DNA from: Pirellula sp. SH-Sr6A
GTDB lineage: Bacteria; Planctomycetota; Planctomycetia; Pirellulales; Pirellulaceae
Direction of reading: 5' to 3'
DNA length: 64,000 nucleotides
Assembly: GCF_001610875.1 (NCBI RefSeq)
Contig: NZ_CP011272.1
Location: 1,159,988-1,223,987, forward strand
Shown here: piece after piece, positions 55,389 through 64,000 of the stretch
How the letters are laid out: the number at the start of each line of letters is the position of its first letter
Numbering within the stretch: the first letter of the stretch is position 1
Program-made: the position numbers and the translations under genes
The notes under the pieces: generated by a model
What the model was told of the DNA's origin: nothing
The model's input: the letters and a program-made list of their open reading frames with translations, nothing else
The model's database searches: none

Positions 55389-55841
55389 TTAGTCTGGCGA
55401 CAATTTGCTGGTCTTCACGATCAACACCGAGCAAGGAGCATTGTGAGCCACATACTGAGACACCGATCCCAAAAAAAATCGATGGATAGGGCCGTAACCG
55501 TGGGAGCCCACGACGATCAAGTTCGCTCCGTATCGACTGGCTTCATCGACAATCGTTTCTTTCACGTGTCCCTCGAGCAAGGCGCTTGTAACGTTCACCT
55601 TGGAAGGATGCGCTTTCACCAACTGGGTCGCATCCTGAAGCTTTTGCATCACTTCCGCACGCTGCTGCCGAATGAGATCATCGTAAGCACCCAGCGACTT
55701 GGAACGGAACAATCCGTCGTCGAGAGGAGCGTCGACAATAATGACGCGCACTTCACTCTTCGGAGCGAGCGGAATACGGTAAAGTTCTTGGATCGCGGCA
55801 CAACTGCTAGGCGAACCGTCGATGGCGAGTAGGACTTTCAT
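55389..55841 (-). CDS. Universal stress protein (UspA family)
   Basis: 150 residues. It begins KVLLAIDGSPSSCAAI, the USP ATP-binding opening, and ends VVGSHGYGPIHRFFLGSVS followed by NAPCSVLIVK, so the G-2X-G-9X-G-S nucleotide motif is intact. It is upstream of the antiporter gene and 106 bp downstream of the cytochrome gene. A role in stress or energy sensing is typical, but no target is shown. Confidence 0.9.
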   Translation of the reverse strand: MKVLLAIDGSPSSCAAIQELYRIPLAPKSEVRVIIVDAPLDDGLFRSKSLGAYDDLIRQQRAEVMQKLQDATQLVKAHPSKVNVTSALLEGHVKETIVDEASRYGANLIVVGSHGYGPIHRFFLGSVSQYVAHNAPCSVLIVKTSKLSPD

Positions 55842-55947
55842 GTTGAACTACGTTTCCATATCAGGAGGAACTGCGATCGATATCCCCCGTTCTACGAATG
55901 ATCGCCTGAAAACGTCAATGCCCATTGGCCGCTGCAAAAATAAAACT

Positions 55948-58900
55948 TCAGTCACGAAGGGTATGGATCGTGTTGTGCAACCTACCGTTGACCAGTTCGC
56001 CTCGTAAAGCCTTCAGGGAATACTGAATCTCCATCCCCCAAGTTGGCTTGAGACCATCGATCTCCAAATCGACGACAGTCCCGTCTGCGGATAGTTTCGC
56101 TGCGGTGACCTGAAGAGTCTTTTCATCCAAATGTTTCGAACCGTACTTCGCTGTGCGTTCCAACGACCAAGTCTTGACAGAGAAAACCTCTGGATGCACC
56201 GAAGTTTCGTCCAATGGTTCGGCGAATCGAAGTTGAACACCGCGCCGAAACGCATGCAACTCAACCGGGAGATGCACCGGTTGATCGGTTGCACGAATGC
56301 GATATAGACCTCCTGGGGCGGTGGCATTGCCCGCCCAAGCGAACATGCCACATAGATACAGATGACCGTCTTTGGGATGAAACCGTCCTCGCATAACCCC
56401 CGTTGGGAAAGGCGGAATCGGCAACTCAATCATCCCTCCCTGCATCTTCTCACCCACTTGTTCATGAGGGACAAGAAAAACCTTCCCGTAGCCATAGGAA
56501 AGGTTGAGCAAGCGTCCATTCAGCTTACCCCAACTTGGACTGTCCACCCAAAGCAACTCCGCTGGAGATCGATCAAACGTGTTGGTGATCCAGCAAAGGG
56601 GTGGCTCCATCGCGGAATCGGAAGGATCGGTGATGTCGTGGTACCCCAGCATGTTGCCGTAGAATTTGGGTTTGCTTGTTTCCGAAAGGGTAACCCAATT
56701 GATTCGATTCTTGGGATTCCAAAATCCTTCTTGATCGGTAACGAAAAACGATCCATCCGGGTTCAAACAAACTCCATTGGCCGCGCGAAACCCGTTTGCA
56801 AGGATCGTTGTCTTCGAGCCATCGCGTTCGACTCGCAGCAACGTTCCGTGGTGAGGCACCACCGCGGCCTTACCGTGGCATCCCGACTTTGCATAATAGA
56901 AATTCCCTTCCCCATCGACTTGCAACCCCATCGCAAACTCATGGAAGTGCTCGGTGACTTGATGATCGTTGTTCAAACACTCATAGAAGTCGATTTCGGC
57001 ATCTCCGTTTAAGTCATGAAGAACGGCGAGTTGGTCGCGACAGGTTATATAGATCCGGTCCGAAATGATCTTTAAACCCAAGGGTTGGAACATCCCCGTG
57101 GCAATCCTCCGCCAGGACCAAGCTTCCGACTCCGAATCGGACGAGCGCTGGACCTTCCACACATCGCCGTCCCAAGTGCACAGGGCGAGACCGCCGTCGG
57201 AAAAAAAATCCAATCCGGTAAAACGCATCTGCGCCAGCCAGGGATTCGACTCCGGTGCAACGAGATGATCGACGGCAAAGGGGCCAGTGTCCGATACCGT
57301 TTGGATCGGCGTCTTGAACGCCTGCCCCCATCTCGCTGGACCACCGCGCGTCAGCCTCTGCAAGTCAACATCTTCTGGAGACAACGTGTTACTACTTGCC
57401 GCAACTGCCAACGTGTCGGGCTTCGTACCGGTATCCAACGGTTGCCATAAAGCAAAGTTGATCGGTTCTCTGCCGGAGGAGATTTTGAGTGTGAGATTTC
57501 GCCCGCGACGGTGCCAAGCCGCTTGAGGAGTAGGCGGCCAGATGGTGGCGAGGATGGGCTCCTCAGATTTTGCCGTACGATCTTGACCGAGCAATGCAAT
57601 CGTTGCCCCTTCGATCTGCATAACCTCCAGCTCCACCTCGGAGGTCGCATGCTCGGCGACTTGCAATTCCATGTCGTGATCACGAGGTCCGATATGGAAC
57701 AACCTAACCGAGTAAGGGTGGGATGCAAGGCTGCTGGGTGGTGCCACCCACGGTGACTCTAGAACATCGGTGCTGCCGATCGAATAGGAAAAGACGATGC
57801 GCTGACCATGCTGGTAAAGGCCTCGGTATTGTCCCCAAGACCGCGGCAATGAACCATAACGTTTGCCGTCTCTTCCTTCGACTCGCACCCTGTCCTCAAA
57901 GGACCCATTGGCAGGGTTTGCCCATCCGGGTGCCTGGGGATTGGCGAATCCAACCCTTCCGACCAAGCTGGGATGGATGCCATGCTCTCCGTTGAATTGG
58001 ATACCACGCCAATCGATGAAGGCCGAATCGACGCTTTGCGAGGCGTCGTTTAGCGACAATGGGCGACTCCACGAGGCGGCCATTCGAAGTGTGTCGGTAT
58101 CAAAGACCATCCAATGTTGTCCGCGGGCAATCCCACCTGCTCCAGCATCCAGGCGAACCGCGACGCCTTTGTATGCAAAGTTCTTTTGGGGACTGGGGAT
58201 TTCGAAAGTATGAGCCAAGCTCGCTCCGTAATCCATCGAAGACCAAGGTTCGATTTTACTAGGTGCTGGCCCCTTCGAGCTCCCCTCGGGCAACGTGGAC
58301 AGATACGCGCCATCCACTGCAGTCCACTGCGTTGGATTGTGCTGGCGAAGATAATGCTGACGGATGTAGTGGATCACGTCATATTTCTGCGATGGTACCA
58401 TCCACGTTTGTGCCATCATCATTCCGTATCCGTACGTAAGCGTACGGTACATCGAATATGGGTCGCTTCCATTTTTGAATGGACCTTCTGCAAAACGCAG
58501 CGAGGTAGGAAGAGACCCCGGCTGTTCCAGCGTCCCGTGACAGTTAGCACAAACTCGTTGGTAGATTTTCTCTCCACGTAGAAACGCATCGTCGTCCCAA
58601 CCGAGAATCAACGCACGGTGATCCAGATCCCTTTCGTAGTCAGGAATGGAGACGGTCAAACTGGATTGGCTCGGACGCAACTCTGCCGCGCGCCCTGCAC
58701 CGCCATCTCGTATTTCCATCAGATACCGAATCAAATCGTAAAATTGTTGGCGGCTTGCGAGAGCACTGATTTGCCCCGATGGCATGATGGAGGTGCTGCG
58801 TATCTTCATTTCCTCCACATCGTCGCGCTCCAGTTTCCGCACGGAACCACGCTTTGCGAGTTCTTGCAAAGTAATGTCATGGTCGTTGGATGCGATGATG

Positions 58901-59268
58901 AGGGCATCAAAGATTTCCTCATCGACGGTCCGTACCGATACGGTTTCGAATCCCTTTCGAATGACTTTCGACGGCCAAAGAACCGATTCGAGCAGCGCTT
59001 CGTCCGTCACATCGCGTCCTAAACTCGTGAGATCAGGTCCAAGCCTCGCCCCCTCGCTTGAGACAGGCTCGTGGCATTGTTGGCAGGCCATCTGAGGTTG
59101 AAAAAAAAGGATCGCTCCGCGAGCTGCGTCACCGAGTTGCTTCGACTTCTCAATCAACTCCGTCACCGGAACGGCTTGAAGCTCTGATTCGAGCGTCTGG
59201 GCTAGCAACGAGTGGGCCCCTGCCAAAACCAGAAGTAAGCAGCCAAGAAATCTAAGTCGAACGATCAT
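55948..59268 (-). CDS. Giant two-heme PVC-type cytochrome/beta-propeller protein
   Basis: 1106 residues with a signal peptide (about 1-23). Two cytochrome boxes occur: ACQQCHEPVSS (C62, C65, H66) near the N-terminus, in a family region with GPDLTSLGRDVT, and VCANCHGTL (C240, C243, H244) followed by the usual RTLTYGYGMMMAQTWMVPSQ. The C-terminal half is a sugar-dehydrogenase-like beta-propeller (DLNGDAEIDFYECLNND, YYAKSGCHG, GVCLNPDGSFFVTDQEGFW, then PHEQVGEKMQGGMIELP). It may oxidise sugars with electron transfer to heme. The AGE epimerase and sialidase genes lie upstream on the same strand. Confidence 0.85.
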   Translation of the reverse strand: MIVRLRFLGCLLLVLAGAHSLLAQTLESELQAVPVTELIEKSKQLGDAARGAILFFQPQMACQQCHEPVSSEGARLGPDLTSLGRDVTDEALLESVLWPSKVIRKGFETVSVRTVDEEIFDALIIASNDHDITLQELAKRGSVRKLERDDVEEMKIRSTSIMPSGQISALASRQQFYDLIRYLMEIRDGGAGRAAELRPSQSSLTVSIPDYERDLDHRALILGWDDDAFLRGEKIYQRVCANCHGTLEQPGSLPTSLRFAEGPFKNGSDPYSMYRTLTYGYGMMMAQTWMVPSQKYDVIHYIRQHYLRQHNPTQWTAVDGAYLSTLPEGSSKGPAPSKIEPWSSMDYGASLAHTFEIPSPQKNFAYKGVAVRLDAGAGGIARGQHWMVFDTDTLRMAASWSRPLSLNDASQSVDSAFIDWRGIQFNGEHGIHPSLVGRVGFANPQAPGWANPANGSFEDRVRVEGRDGKRYGSLPRSWGQYRGLYQHGQRIVFSYSIGSTDVLESPWVAPPSSLASHPYSVRLFHIGPRDHDMELQVAEHATSEVELEVMQIEGATIALLGQDRTAKSEEPILATIWPPTPQAAWHRRGRNLTLKISSGREPINFALWQPLDTGTKPDTLAVAASSNTLSPEDVDLQRLTRGGPARWGQAFKTPIQTVSDTGPFAVDHLVAPESNPWLAQMRFTGLDFFSDGGLALCTWDGDVWKVQRSSDSESEAWSWRRIATGMFQPLGLKIISDRIYITCRDQLAVLHDLNGDAEIDFYECLNNDHQVTEHFHEFAMGLQVDGEGNFYYAKSGCHGKAAVVPHHGTLLRVERDGSKTTILANGFRAANGVCLNPDGSFFVTDQEGFWNPKNRINWVTLSETSKPKFYGNMLGYHDITDPSDSAMEPPLCWITNTFDRSPAELLWVDSPSWGKLNGRLLNLSYGYGKVFLVPHEQVGEKMQGGMIELPIPPFPTGVMRGRFHPKDGHLYLCGMFAWAGNATAPGGLYRIRATDQPVHLPVELHAFRRGVQLRFAEPLDETSVHPEVFSVKTWSLERTAKYGSKHLDEKTLQVTAAKLSADGTVVDLEIDGLKPTWGMEIQYSLKALRGELVNGRLHNTIHTLRD

Positions 59269-59365
59269 CTATCGAACCTTTGCCATAACAAAAACCGCAC
59301 TGATCCTGCGAGCCTTTCACCGCGCAGACGGAGACCGGGGGTCGACCTCTGCCTCAAGTAAAGTC

Positions 59366-60562
59366 TCACGAAATAGAGTCCAGTATTTTCCAATTGGTGT
59401 AGAGCATCCGAGGCAAATGAAAAGGGCCTTTCCACAAACTCCCTTTCAGCGTGTTGGACCTCTTGCCGTCGCGATGCAGGTACCCAAACCACTCTCCAAA
59501 TTCGGGATCGGAGAAGTGCTGAAAACTCCAATCGTGAACTTGCTGATGCCAAGCCGCATACTTGGATTCTCCGGTCAGCGACCAAGCCAACAAAGTCGCG
59601 ATGAGCGCTTCGCAATGGGGCCACCAGAACTTCATGTCATGCCAGTACTCTTGGACCGGCAGCCCACGTAAATCTCGAAAATAAAAAAGGCCACCAAACT
59701 CGGGATCCCAACCCCTTTCCCACATCCAGTCCAGCATTTGACATCCAAGCTGAATGAGTTGGCGATCGTTGCGAAGCTTTCCTTCGTGCATGACAAACCA
59801 GGCGCACTCGATCGCATGTCCAGGATTCAGTTGACGGCCATCGAAATGGTCCAAGACTTCACCGTTCAAGCCGACCGTCTCCATGACAGCGCGTTCCTTA
59901 TGGTTCAGGAATTTGCCGCGGATCTCCGTCAAAGACCAGTCAATCCATTCGCTGCACGTTTTGCCTTGTACAGCAATATCTCCCAAACCCTTACGAATCT
60001 CTTGCGCCGTCACGATCGAAATCATGTGCGGTCCGATCGATAGCGATGGCCGTGTAAGAACGACCGATTTGGGAGCCATTACCCCAGGTTCGAACGAATA
60101 CCAAAGATACTTCTCATAACACCGAACCGCGTGATCGGCCGCTTCGGCGGAACGCGTCGCGCGATGGATGGCGGCATAGGCGATGGCAGCAAACGACTCG
60201 CTGTAAACATAGCGACGCATGCGCAGCGGCGATCCGTCCCGCGTGACTGTAAAATAGTGCTTGCCATTAGCATCCGTCCCGTACCGTTGTAGAAACTCGA
60301 TCCCACTGCGGGCAGCTTCGAGCCATTCCTCTCTCGGTTCGACTTCATGGTACAGTGTGGCAAACATCCAAGCCCCTCGGCCCTGGAACCAGATCGACTT
60401 GTCGGTATCGACCACCGTTCCGTCGCGGTCCAGAGATGTGAGGTAGCCGCCGTAGTCCCTATCCAAACCATGACGCAGCCAGAAGGGCATCACATCGCCC
60501 AGAAGTGTGTCGCGGTATTGCGAAGCCAGGGAAGATCGGCCTTCTTGGGTAAGTAAATCCAT
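59366..60562 (-). CDS. AGE-family N-acylglucosamine 2-epimerase
   Basis: 398 residues, the usual alpha6/alpha6-barrel length. The active-site residues are seen in FQGRGAW (R62), NPGHAIE (H249), PHCEA (H316) and GPFHLPR (H382), the catalytic histidines of renin-binding protein/AGE enzymes that interconvert GlcNAc and ManNAc or glucose and mannose. Its start is 10 bp after the sialidase stop. Together they would release sialic acids or related sugars and epimerise the N-acetyl hexosamine, though no sialic acid lyase is in view. Confidence 0.87.
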   Translation of the reverse strand: MDLLTQEGRSSLASQYRDTLLGDVMPFWLRHGLDRDYGGYLTSLDRDGTVVDTDKSIWFQGRGAWMFATLYHEVEPREEWLEAARSGIEFLQRYGTDANGKHYFTVTRDGSPLRMRRYVYSESFAAIAYAAIHRATRSAEAADHAVRCYEKYLWYSFEPGVMAPKSVVLTRPSLSIGPHMISIVTAQEIRKGLGDIAVQGKTCSEWIDWSLTEIRGKFLNHKERAVMETVGLNGEVLDHFDGRQLNPGHAIECAWFVMHEGKLRNDRQLIQLGCQMLDWMWERGWDPEFGGLFYFRDLRGLPVQEYWHDMKFWWPHCEALIATLLAWSLTGESKYAAWHQQVHDWSFQHFSDPEFGEWFGYLHRDGKRSNTLKGSLWKGPFHLPRMLYTNWKILDSIS

Positions 60563-60572
60563 CGTCGCTTGC

Positions 60573-61754
60573 CTATTTTTCGGCCGAGACCGACGGGGTT
60601 TCTAGCCAGTCCATTTCAAAACGGATCAAAGCAACTCGCTTCGTTCCATCGGCCTCATAGAGACATCCAATCGATCCGTCCGGAAGCTGGGCCATAGAGG
60701 AATACGCAAACGGGCCTGGCTGGATGACCATTTTAAGCGGCCACGTCTTTCCGTTGTCGTAGCTAATCGACACAGTTCCATGACCGCGTCCTTGACTCTG
60801 AGGGCCGGAATAGAGAAGCCTGCTGGTCTTCGGTGCACCAGGCTGCTCATAGCGAATGATCGATCCCATACAGCCGGGATCGATCAAGTCCACCGCGTCT
60901 TCCACATCAGACCAAGTTTCTCCTCCATCGTGGCTGACCGCCGTTTTGCGAACGGGCTTCCCGGCCCATCTACGTACATTGAAACGGACCGACCCATCGT
61001 CCAATTCTACAAATTGAGCCTCATTGACAATGCTCGTCTTTTTTCCATCTTGGGTCGTGAGAATTCCGTTTGGAGCAATCGCTCCCATTTTCCAAGTCGC
61101 ACCGCGATCGTCGCTGTAAACAGCGTAGATATTCCAAGCGCCAAATGGTCCCTCGTTGAAAGGGAAAAGAATTCTTCCAACGTGAGGCCCTCGAGCTAGT
61201 TGGATTCCAACTCCAGGTCCTCCCGCGATCGTGGTGACCCGTTGCTCTCTCTTGGTACTACGCGTCAGATCGCGGGGCGTGCTCCAAGTCACTCCGTCGT
61301 CGTCGCTGGTGATCAACCAGTTTCGGACGATGGCCTTCCCTTCGTAGCCGGACAAGATCTGTCCGCTCCGCTCGGCCAAACCTGCGGGATAAGACTGATA
61401 CATAAGCAGAATCGCACCGGTTTTCTGCTCCACCACCGCGCACGGATTGTTTAACGCATTGTCCCCATCCGCAGCAATGACCGCGCAGGCGCACCACGAC
61501 TTCCCACCGTCGGAACTCCTTTTCAAGATAATTTTGTTTTTAGCTTGATCGGCGTCCGCCGCGCGGCCTTCTGCAAAGGCAAGCAGCGTACCTTGTTTGG
61601 AAACCACCAACGCAGGAATCCGGATCGAAGCAAAACCGTCCTGCTCGGGTATGAAAACATCGAACTCTTCGGGTGGTGCTGCCGCACTCGCGATCAGAAA
61701 CAACCCCGCGGCAGCTGCATGAGCCACCCACCAAGCGAGTCCTACCGCATTCAT
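60573..61754 (-). CDS. Exo-sialidase (BNR/Asp-box family)
   Basis: 393 residues from the ATG at 61754, which opens a signal peptide (LAWWVAHAAAAGLFLIASA); an ATG at 61817 would add 21 residues with no Shine-Dalgarno. The R-I-P motif is IRIPALVV, followed by LLAFAEGRAADADQAKN. Five Asp-boxes appear: SSDGGKSW, SDDDGVTW, SDDRGATW, SHDGGETW and SYDNGKTW, giving the six-bladed sialidase propeller. It cleaves terminal sialic acids (or related nonulosonates) outside the cytoplasm. Same strand and 10 bp from the epimerase. Confidence 0.88.
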   Translation of the reverse strand: MNAVGLAWWVAHAAAAGLFLIASAAAPPEEFDVFIPEQDGFASIRIPALVVSKQGTLLAFAEGRAADADQAKNKIILKRSSDGGKSWCACAVIAADGDNALNNPCAVVEQKTGAILLMYQSYPAGLAERSGQILSGYEGKAIVRNWLITSDDDGVTWSTPRDLTRSTKREQRVTTIAGGPGVGIQLARGPHVGRILFPFNEGPFGAWNIYAVYSDDRGATWKMGAIAPNGILTTQDGKKTSIVNEAQFVELDDGSVRFNVRRWAGKPVRKTAVSHDGGETWSDVEDAVDLIDPGCMGSIIRYEQPGAPKTSRLLYSGPQSQGRGHGTVSISYDNGKTWPLKMVIQPGPFAYSSMAQLPDGSIGCLYEADGTKRVALIRFEMDWLETPSVSAEK

Positions 61755-61870
61755 AGCAACCTGCGAAATCGAAAATGGCGAGCGTGCCGCGGGAATCGTC
61801 CATAGCGGTGTCGCCATGGACCATGCGACCGTTCCGCTAACCGAAGGACCTCACCTTACCCACGCCGCAC

Positions 61871-63016
61871 TCAGTTGGCAACAGGCCTGCGTACCTTCTC
61901 GATCGAACGACGTCGCGTGCGTTTTCTGAGCGAATCACCCTCTCGCGGAGGATCATTTTCAATTTCTTGAATCAAGACCGAGTGCCATCCGCTGGCGTAA
62001 GTCTCAAATCCTGCGGATTGGGCATGGCCGATGCAACATTTGGAATCCCCGACCTCGGCGATCACATACCCTTTTTTGCCAGCGAACAATTTTCCTCGAC
62101 TGCTGAACTCAATGCTTTCCTGCAGAGTCCGGCCCTGGGAATCCGCGAGTACAAGACCGGTTGGATCGACAATGCAAACGCGAGTCGACTGCTTCTCTTC
62201 GCTCGATAACGCGACATTGTTAACAATGTCACGCGCAAAGTTATCCCAATTGAAAATGATTCCCAATACACCTATCACACGCCCATCGACGGCGCCGTCC
62301 TCCCGAACCGCCGCGGAAAAAACGACCGAATGCCGATTATTGACGATGGCGCATGGATGCACCGTTTGAAATCCGTATTCCCTCCCCGAACGGCTCTGCA
62401 AGGCTGATTGGAACCAAACGGTACTCGATTGTTCCGTCCCAATCGAACGGAACATCTCCGGTCTCCCGCAAGCAATGACTTGCCCGTTCGGTTCACACAA
62501 AACCAAGTCGCTGTAAACCGTATACGAATCCAAGATGGTCCTCAGTCGCTGGCACGCGAACTCGGACGACTTCGCATTTTTGTCCGTTAATGCATCGACC
62601 ACGCTTGCATCGGTCGCCCACCAACGAACATCACATGACCTTTCATAAAGACATCGATCCACCAAATCGATATTCATGCGAGCCAAATCGCTAAGCCTCA
62701 CTCCTTTGAAGGACTTTCCCATGTCCTCGCTGATCTTGCTGATCCTGGAGAGGGTTTTTCGGGAGCGTCGTTTCAAGTTGGCCACGACCTCCGTGGAACT
62801 GTTCGAAAGTCCCGCAATCTCCATGGCTACGATATTAAATGCCTTGCCCGCGTCCCCAGCTCGCGCAGCTTCAATACGTGCATTCAAAGCCAAAACCCGG
62901 ATCTGGTCATTCACCTTGTCAATCGCATTAATAGTGCGATCCATCACAGAATCCAAGGTCGTTGTGAGTCCTGCAACCAATTCCGGACTAAATTTATCGT
63001 CTTGTTGCTCGGGCAT
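61871..63016 (-). CDS. Soluble MCP-like protein with C-terminal cache-type sensor
   Basis: 381 residues, no membrane helix. The N-terminal part (about 29-75) has the central part of an MCP signalling hairpin (DKVNDQIRVLALNARIEAAR, AGDAGKAFNIVAMEIAGLSN), but no full hairpin tip or second arm is visible. A short linker with YERSCDVRWWATD (near 123) leads to a cache/PAS-like domain (about 160-345; ILDSYTVYSDLVLCEPNGQV, then GIIFNWDNFARDIV). Sensor and signalling parts are in reversed order relative to classical MCPs. It faces cheA divergently across 278 bp. Confidence 0.75.
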   Translation of the reverse strand: MPEQQDDKFSPELVAGLTTTLDSVMDRTINAIDKVNDQIRVLALNARIEAARAGDAGKAFNIVAMEIAGLSNSSTEVVANLKRRSRKTLSRISKISEDMGKSFKGVRLSDLARMNIDLVDRCLYERSCDVRWWATDASVVDALTDKNAKSSEFACQRLRTILDSYTVYSDLVLCEPNGQVIACGRPEMFRSIGTEQSSTVWFQSALQSRSGREYGFQTVHPCAIVNNRHSVVFSAAVREDGAVDGRVIGVLGIIFNWDNFARDIVNNVALSSEEKQSTRVCIVDPTGLVLADSQGRTLQESIEFSSRGKLFAGKKGYVIAEVGDSKCCIGHAQSAGFETYASGWHSVLIQEIENDPPREGDSLRKRTRRRSIEKVRRPVAN

Positions 63017-63294
63017 TCGCCTAGCTCGATATAGAAGAGATGGAGATCGATAGTTTGTTGCAAGAGAGGATGGAGAAATATGAATCCCGCTTTACAAAAG
63101 TCAAAACCGTTCGCCTAAAGCTTTATTTATTTTTAAAAAAACAACCCTATCTTTCTTGGGATGTACCTTTTCTCACGAAAATTCCAATACGCCGGATCTC
63201 CCCCTCTATTTAGGGTGCAACACTCTACGGGATATCTCGTCGATCAATAGCAACGACGAGTCGTGCAAGAGGGATTCGGAATCGGTTTAAGATC
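63017..63294. other. AT-rich divergent intergenic region
   Basis: Between the MCP-like gene and cheA. The centre (about 63110-63160) is rich in A and T with an A7 run, fitting divergent promoters; no exact sigma-70 hexamer pair is clear. Confidence 0.4.
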
Positions 63295-64000
63295 ATGCCA
63301 ACGAACTCGACGATTAAGGAAGACGCCTCCTTTCTGGAGGATTTTGTACTGGAAGCGACCACCTCCATGGACTTGGTCGACCGGCATCTTGTCACTCTGG
63401 AGTCCCACGCGAACCAAGAAATTCTCAATGAAGTTTTTCGCGCCATCCACTCCATTAAAGGGGTGGCAGGATTCTTAGGATTTGAAAAGATCCAGCGGCT
63501 TTCCCATGAGATGGAGTCGGTTCTAGACAAATTGAGACGCGAGACAATCGAAGTCTCTACACCATGCATCAATATCCTTTTGCAGGCCAATGATCATTTA
63601 AGAACTTTGGTGGAGAAACCCGATGTCGACCTTGATCTCGGCTGTACGATTCAGTCCTTGGCGAGTCTTCACCGTAATCCAACTGCTACCACGATTGCAA
63701 TGGAGATCGTTCCAGCCATCGATAAATCATTAAGTTCGGTTCAAACGTTGCTGGAGTCGGAGGAGCTCCCGCTGATACCATCTCGCCATAACGCGTCTCA
63801 CAACGTTATTGCCCGCCCTACCACGCTGTGCGAAGCGACTCTTTCCAGCACGTCTATCCCACATCCCTCGAAATTGGTTTCGGAATCGTCGATCCGGGTT
63901 CCGGTGGCCGTTCTAGAGGAATTGGTCAATCTCGCGGGGGAGTTAGTTCTCTCTCGTAATCAGTTGGTTCGGACCATCGATGAGTACAAACTCAAGGCCT
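63295..64000 (+). CDS. cheA: Chemotaxis histidine kinase CheA, 3' partial
   Basis: 235 codons from the ATG at 63295 to the right edge with no stop. The P1 Hpt domain has FRAIHSIKGVAGFLGF (phosphorylated H52) and an ATTSMDLVDRHL opening. After a linker of about 130 residues without an obvious P2 domain, the P3 dimerisation helix begins VAVLEELVNLAGELVLSRNQ at about 205. P4 and P5 lie beyond the window. It lies divergent to the soluble MCP-like gene, which supports a shared chemosensory or signalling array. Confidence 0.87.
   Translation, partial: MPTNSTIKEDASFLEDFVLEATTSMDLVDRHLVTLESHANQEILNEVFRAIHSIKGVAGFLGFEKIQRLSHEMESVLDKLRRETIEVSTPCINILLQANDHLRTLVEKPDVDLDLGCTIQSLASLHRNPTATTIAMEIVPAIDKSLSSVQTLLESEELPLIPSRHNASHNVIARPTTLCEATLSSTSIPHPSKLVSESSIRVPVAVLEELVNLAGELVLSRNQLVRTIDEYKLKA

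Noticed and set aside
1-64000. tRNA, rRNA, CRISPR arrays, insertion sequences, phage or defence genes
   Set aside because: No cloverleaf-like acceptor and T-loop pairs, no regularly spaced direct repeats, and no transposase or integrase motif were found in the proteins read. A covariance-model scan would be needed to exclude small RNAs.

Overview
The window looks like ordinary chromosome from a planctomycete, most likely a Pirellulaceae-type marine or freshwater heterotroph. The reasons are family-level. It carries DUF1592/DUF1552 partners, a DUF1559 prepilin-like protein with the H-X9-DG motif, PVC-type CxxCH heme-binding proteins, an SHD1-domain protein, a formylglycine-type sulfatase, a sialidase, and a C1-transfer protein (FhcC) otherwise typical of methylotrophs, archaea and planctomycetes. 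Gene density is high, both strands are used, base composition is moderate, and I saw no tRNA, rRNA, CRISPR array, insertion sequence or phage genes.

Layout. 1-3.1 kb: the 3' part of a protein made of tandem Hcp domains, overlapping tail to tail with a protein-lysine-methyltransferase-like gene. 3.4-5.7 kb: a minus-strand cluster with FhcC, a hypothetical protein and a CPBP membrane protease. 6-15.7 kb: a thioredoxin-fold lipid-side or periplasmic protein, a UGT-like glycosyltransferase, a DUF4139-like protein, a two-component pair, an MFS transporter and an LRR-like protein. 15.9-24.5 kb: a YbaL/Kef-type antiporter, a divergent Nramp-like transporter, a membrane-tethered HTH protein, a phosphoglucosamine/phosphomannomutase, a coiled-coil membrane protein and a MarR regulator. 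24.5-33.4 kb: a giant PVC dehydrogenase/cytochrome and a giant AAA-TPR histidine kinase facing a response regulator. 33.7-42.8 kb: a zinc-ribbon membrane protein, TerC, an FAD oxidoreductase, a rhodanese/PiT pair, a coiled-coil secreted protein and an SHD1 protein. 43-50.9 kb: a heme-sensing histidine kinase with a translationally coupled small membrane protein, a sulfatase, and the DUF1592/DUF1552 pair. 51-59.3 kb: an M28 peptidase, a small lipoprotein, a DUF1559 protein, a Ca2+/Na+ antiporter, a universal stress protein and a two-heme cytochrome. 59.4-64 kb: an epimerase and sialidase pair, a soluble MCP-like cache protein, and the 5' part of CheA, which runs off the right edge.

How the genes work together. 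The themes are polysaccharide and sulfated-glycan turnover (sulfatase, sialidase-epimerase, PVC dehydrogenases, DUF1592/1552), envelope redox sensing (four CxxCH proteins, a TlpA-like protein, a rhodanese), ion transport (Kef, Nramp-like, TerC, PiT, CaCA) and signal transduction (three histidine kinases, two response regulators, MCP/CheA). I did not find a complete, plainly new multi-gene system. The items most worth a second look are the tandem Hcp polyprotein, the orphan FhcC, the Nramp-like transporter lacking the usual metal-site motifs, the membrane-anchored HTH protein with a repeated GSxLKL-type motif, the SHD1 protein with D-I-F-G repeats, and the heme-kinase/small-membrane-protein pair.
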